Below, piece by piece: positions 5,303 through 6,436 of a stretch of DNA of 6,436 bases (its first letter is position 1; each line of letters starts with the position of its first letter). The stretch is from the NCBI GenBank assembly GCA_000494145.1, contig AWOE01000026.1, positions 13,961 to 20,396 of the forward strand. Direction: 5' to 3'. Source of the DNA: Candidatus Calditenuaceae archaeon JGI OTU-1 (GTDB lineage Archaea > Thermoproteota > Nitrososphaeria_A > Caldarchaeales > Calditenuaceae). The translations under genes were made by a program, and so were the position numbers. The notes below the pieces were generated by a model. It did no database searches and was not told the DNA's origin. It saw nothing but the letters and a program-made list of their open reading frames with translations.

Positions 5303-5848
5303 ATGCCCAGAAGGAGCGTATTAGTGGGTTCTATCGCGGCCGTCGTGGTAGTCGTCGCTGCGGTCGGAGCGTTCTTTCTCCTAGCGCCCCAAGGACCCAG
5401 AGAGGTGAAGCTTGAGATGTGGGAGTTCGGCTTCAACGGCCCTTCAGGCGGTCCTGAAATCAGGGCCAGGGTCGGCGAGACCGTCAGGTTCGTCCTGACC
5501 AACAGGGGAGGGACTGACCACGAGTTCATGATCGTCAAGGACCTGGACGGCTTCAGGGAGGCGCTTCGCAAAACCGTCAACGAGTTGAGGGAAAAGGGTC
5601 TGGATCAGGAAGCCATAATGGAGTCGGAGGAAGTGGAGATGCTGCACCACAAATACAGCGCGATCGAGCTGATGGTAGACGGGAAGATGGAACACGAGCT
5701 CGAGCTGGAACCCGGCGAGAGCGTGACCGTAACGGTCACCTTCGACCGTCCTGGGACCTACTACTACGTCTGCGCTGAGCTGACGCTGACTTTCCCCGAG
5801 TCGCACCTCGACAGGGAGATGTTCGGCAAGATAATCGTCGAGGGGTGA
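5303..5848 (+). CDS. Membrane-anchored type 1 copper protein (cupredoxin)
   Basis: A 181-residue blue-copper-like electron carrier held on the outer face of the membrane. Residues 1-28 are a twin-Arg N-terminus (MPRRSVL) and a very hydrophobic helix. The cupredoxin fold follows, with the expected mononuclear copper ligands: His73 in TDHEFMIV, then Cys157 in YYYVCAEL, His168 and Met173 (H-x4-M). The strand LELEPGESVTVTVTFDRPGTYYYVC (133-157) is characteristic. Two features are odd. A charged, helix-rich insertion (about 80-125) follows His73 and contains LHHKY. The Cys-His loop is long (10 residues between them), without the usual C-x-x-P-G-H. It may pass electrons to a terminal oxidase; the partner is inferred. 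It is a single-gene unit ending in an eight-T terminator. A short ATG at 5292 is out of frame. Confidence 0.88.
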   Translation: MPRRSVLVGSIAAVVVVVAAVGAFFLLAPQGPREVKLEMWEFGFNGPSGGPEIRARVGETVRFVLTNRGGTDHEFMIVKDLDGFREALRKTVNELREKGLDQEAIMESEEVEMLHHKYSAIELMVDGKMEHELELEPGESVTVTVTFDRPGTYYYVCAELTLTFPESHLDREMFGKIIVEG

Positions 5849-5878
5849 AGGACGACCGGCAGCACTCCTAACCCCCTC

Positions 5879-5886
5879 TTTTTTTT
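5879..5886 (+). terminator. Oligo-T terminator after the cupredoxin gene
   Basis: Eight T residues, the longest T-run in the window, lie 30 bp past the stop and follow a C-rich stretch (ACCCCCTC). No hairpin is needed for archaeal termination and none is obvious. Confidence 0.65.
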
Positions 5887-5922
5887 GGCACTTCCGCCGC
5901 AACCCACAGGTCTGCCTCCATC

Positions 5923-5980
5923 TAGGGAGGTTAGGTTAGGGAGGTTCGCCAATCGCGTTTCGTCGGAACCGTCGTCGGAA
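5923..5980. repeat. Short direct repeats upstream of the PMT-family gene
   Basis: TAGGGAGGTT occurs at 5923-5932 and 5937-5946, separated by AGGT. The first copy can also pair with CCTCC at 5915-5919 across a six-base loop. A second pair, CGTCGGAA, is at 5961-5968 and 5973-5980. These lie 60-120 bp before the start at 6041, upstream of the likely box A, where an activator or repressor could bind. The function is unknown. Confidence 0.45.
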
Positions 5981-6009
5981 GCGTCTTCTGCTCCCAGCGC
6001 TCAGAGAAG

Positions 6010-6018
6010 AATGTAAAT
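6010..6018 (+). promoter_or_regulatory. Probable box A of the PMT-family gene
   Basis: AATGTAAAT is the only AT-rich element here and is centred about 26-27 bp before the GTG at 6041, which predicts leaderless transcription. The in-frame TAA at 6014-6016 rules out a start further upstream, so it supports the 6041 start. Confidence 0.45.
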
Positions 6019-6040
6019 CGAGGGCCTGCATCGGTGGCGC

Positions 6041-6436
6041 GTGGCAAGAAGCCCGATCGACCTGCTCCGATCGGCGGACCCCCATCTGATCGCCATCGCG
6101 ATGACCCTCTTCTTCCTCCTCCTCCACCTCACCATCATCGGCACCCCTTGGCCGGAGGACCTCGAGGCGTGTAAGGCGACGAAGGAGAAGTGCACGTTCG
6201 TCTTCGACGAGGCCCACTACGTTCCAGCGGTGAGGGAGATGATGGCCGGGAGGCCCGCCAACAACGAGCACCCGCCGCTCTCGAAGTGGCTGATGATGTT
6301 GGGGATGACCCTGCTCGGCGACAACCCCTACGGCTGGCGGATCAGCTCCGTGGTAACCGGCACGTTGAGCGTCTACGTCCTTTACCGGCTCGCGGCGCTC
6401 GTCCTGGGATCCGGGTGGGCTGGGCTCGCAGCGGCC
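6041..6436 (+). CDS. PMT-family (GT39-like) glycosyltransferase, N-terminal part
   Basis: The frame is open from GTG 6041 to the window end (132 codons), so the C-terminal part is missing. Residues 15-34 form the first membrane helix. An external loop follows with the family's acidic pair in FVFDEAHYV (Asp56, Glu57), a conserved HPPLSKW (77-83) and GDNPYGWR (93-100). A second hydrophobic segment begins near 101. This is the signature of dolichyl-phosphate-mannose protein mannosyltransferases and related ArnT-like enzymes. They move a sugar from a lipid carrier to proteins or lipids on the outer face of the membrane. The acidic pair is the expected catalytic or metal-binding site. The loop also holds Cys44 and Cys51, a possible disulfide. 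The acceptor and sugar cannot be told from this part. Thr-rich surface proteins, such as the stalked nuclease here, would be plausible O-glycosylation targets (inference). Confidence 0.87.
   Translation, partial: MARSPIDLLRSADPHLIAIAMTLFFLLLHLTIIGTPWPEDLEACKATKEKCTFVFDEAHYVPAVREMMAGRPANNEHPPLSKWLMMLGMTLLGDNPYGWRISSVVTGTLSVYVLYRLAALVLGSGWAGLAAA

Noticed and set aside
5444..5902. Minus-strand ORF of 152 codons antisense to the cupredoxin
   Set aside because: Its reading would cross the cupredoxin copper-ligand region; the plus strand has a coherent conserved fold, and this frame has none.
5923..5946. Telomere-like TTAGG words in the repeat upstream of the PMT-family gene
   Set aside because: Only two imperfect copies within 24 bp, in the middle of ordinary gene-rich DNA; it is a short direct repeat, not a telomere.

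Overview
The window looks like chromosomal DNA of a GC-rich archaeon, probably a thermophilic member of the Thermoproteota (TACK) group. The gene content supports this: a Clp1-type polynucleotide kinase, a stand-alone JAMM metalloprotease-fold protein, TatA proteins with a C-terminal LGIETEG module, a Thr-rich surface stalk, and heavy AGG use for Arg. Control signals are also archaeal: box A elements lie roughly 25-28 bp before start codons with little or no leader, and T-runs without clear hairpins follow plus-strand genes. The lineage below phylum level cannot be fixed from this sequence.

Layout. Positions 1-195 hold the last 64 codons of a membrane protein. A minus-strand MocA-like nucleotidyltransferase (237-842) is divergent from a tiny, extremely Lys-rich, histone-H1-tail-like gene (914-1075). 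A minus-strand pair encodes a canonical TatA (1379-1672) and a divergent TatA-like paralogue (1131-1373), both with the same C-terminal module. A JAMM/MPN protein (1856-2305) converges on a Clp1/Grc3 RNA 5'-kinase (2289-3530), and their coding ends overlap by 17 bp. A membrane-anchored, single-HKD phospholipase-D-family nuclease on a Thr-rich stalk (3601-4341) converges, with a 13 bp overlap, on an unrecognised 133-codon gene (4329-4730). That gene lies 27 bp downstream of an RNase HI gene (4758-5189 or 5216). Divergent from RNase HI is a membrane-anchored type 1 copper protein (5303-5848). After a repeat-bearing intergenic stretch, a PMT-family (GT39) glycosyltransferase gene starts at 6041 and runs off the window.

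Functional reading. Two themes alternate. One is nucleic-acid handling: RNA kinase, RNase HI, a polycationic peptide and a PLD nuclease. The other is the cell envelope: Tat export, cupredoxin, protein O-mannosyltransferase-like enzyme, stalked nuclease and the partial membrane protein. No single large operon joins them. The clear co-transcription units are the tat pair and rnhA plus the unknown gene. I see no mobile element, CRISPR array, rRNA or convincing tRNA. The least ordinary items are the 53-residue polylysine-repeat protein, the tandem TatA module, the insertion-bearing cupredoxin and the unknown gene behind RNase HI.
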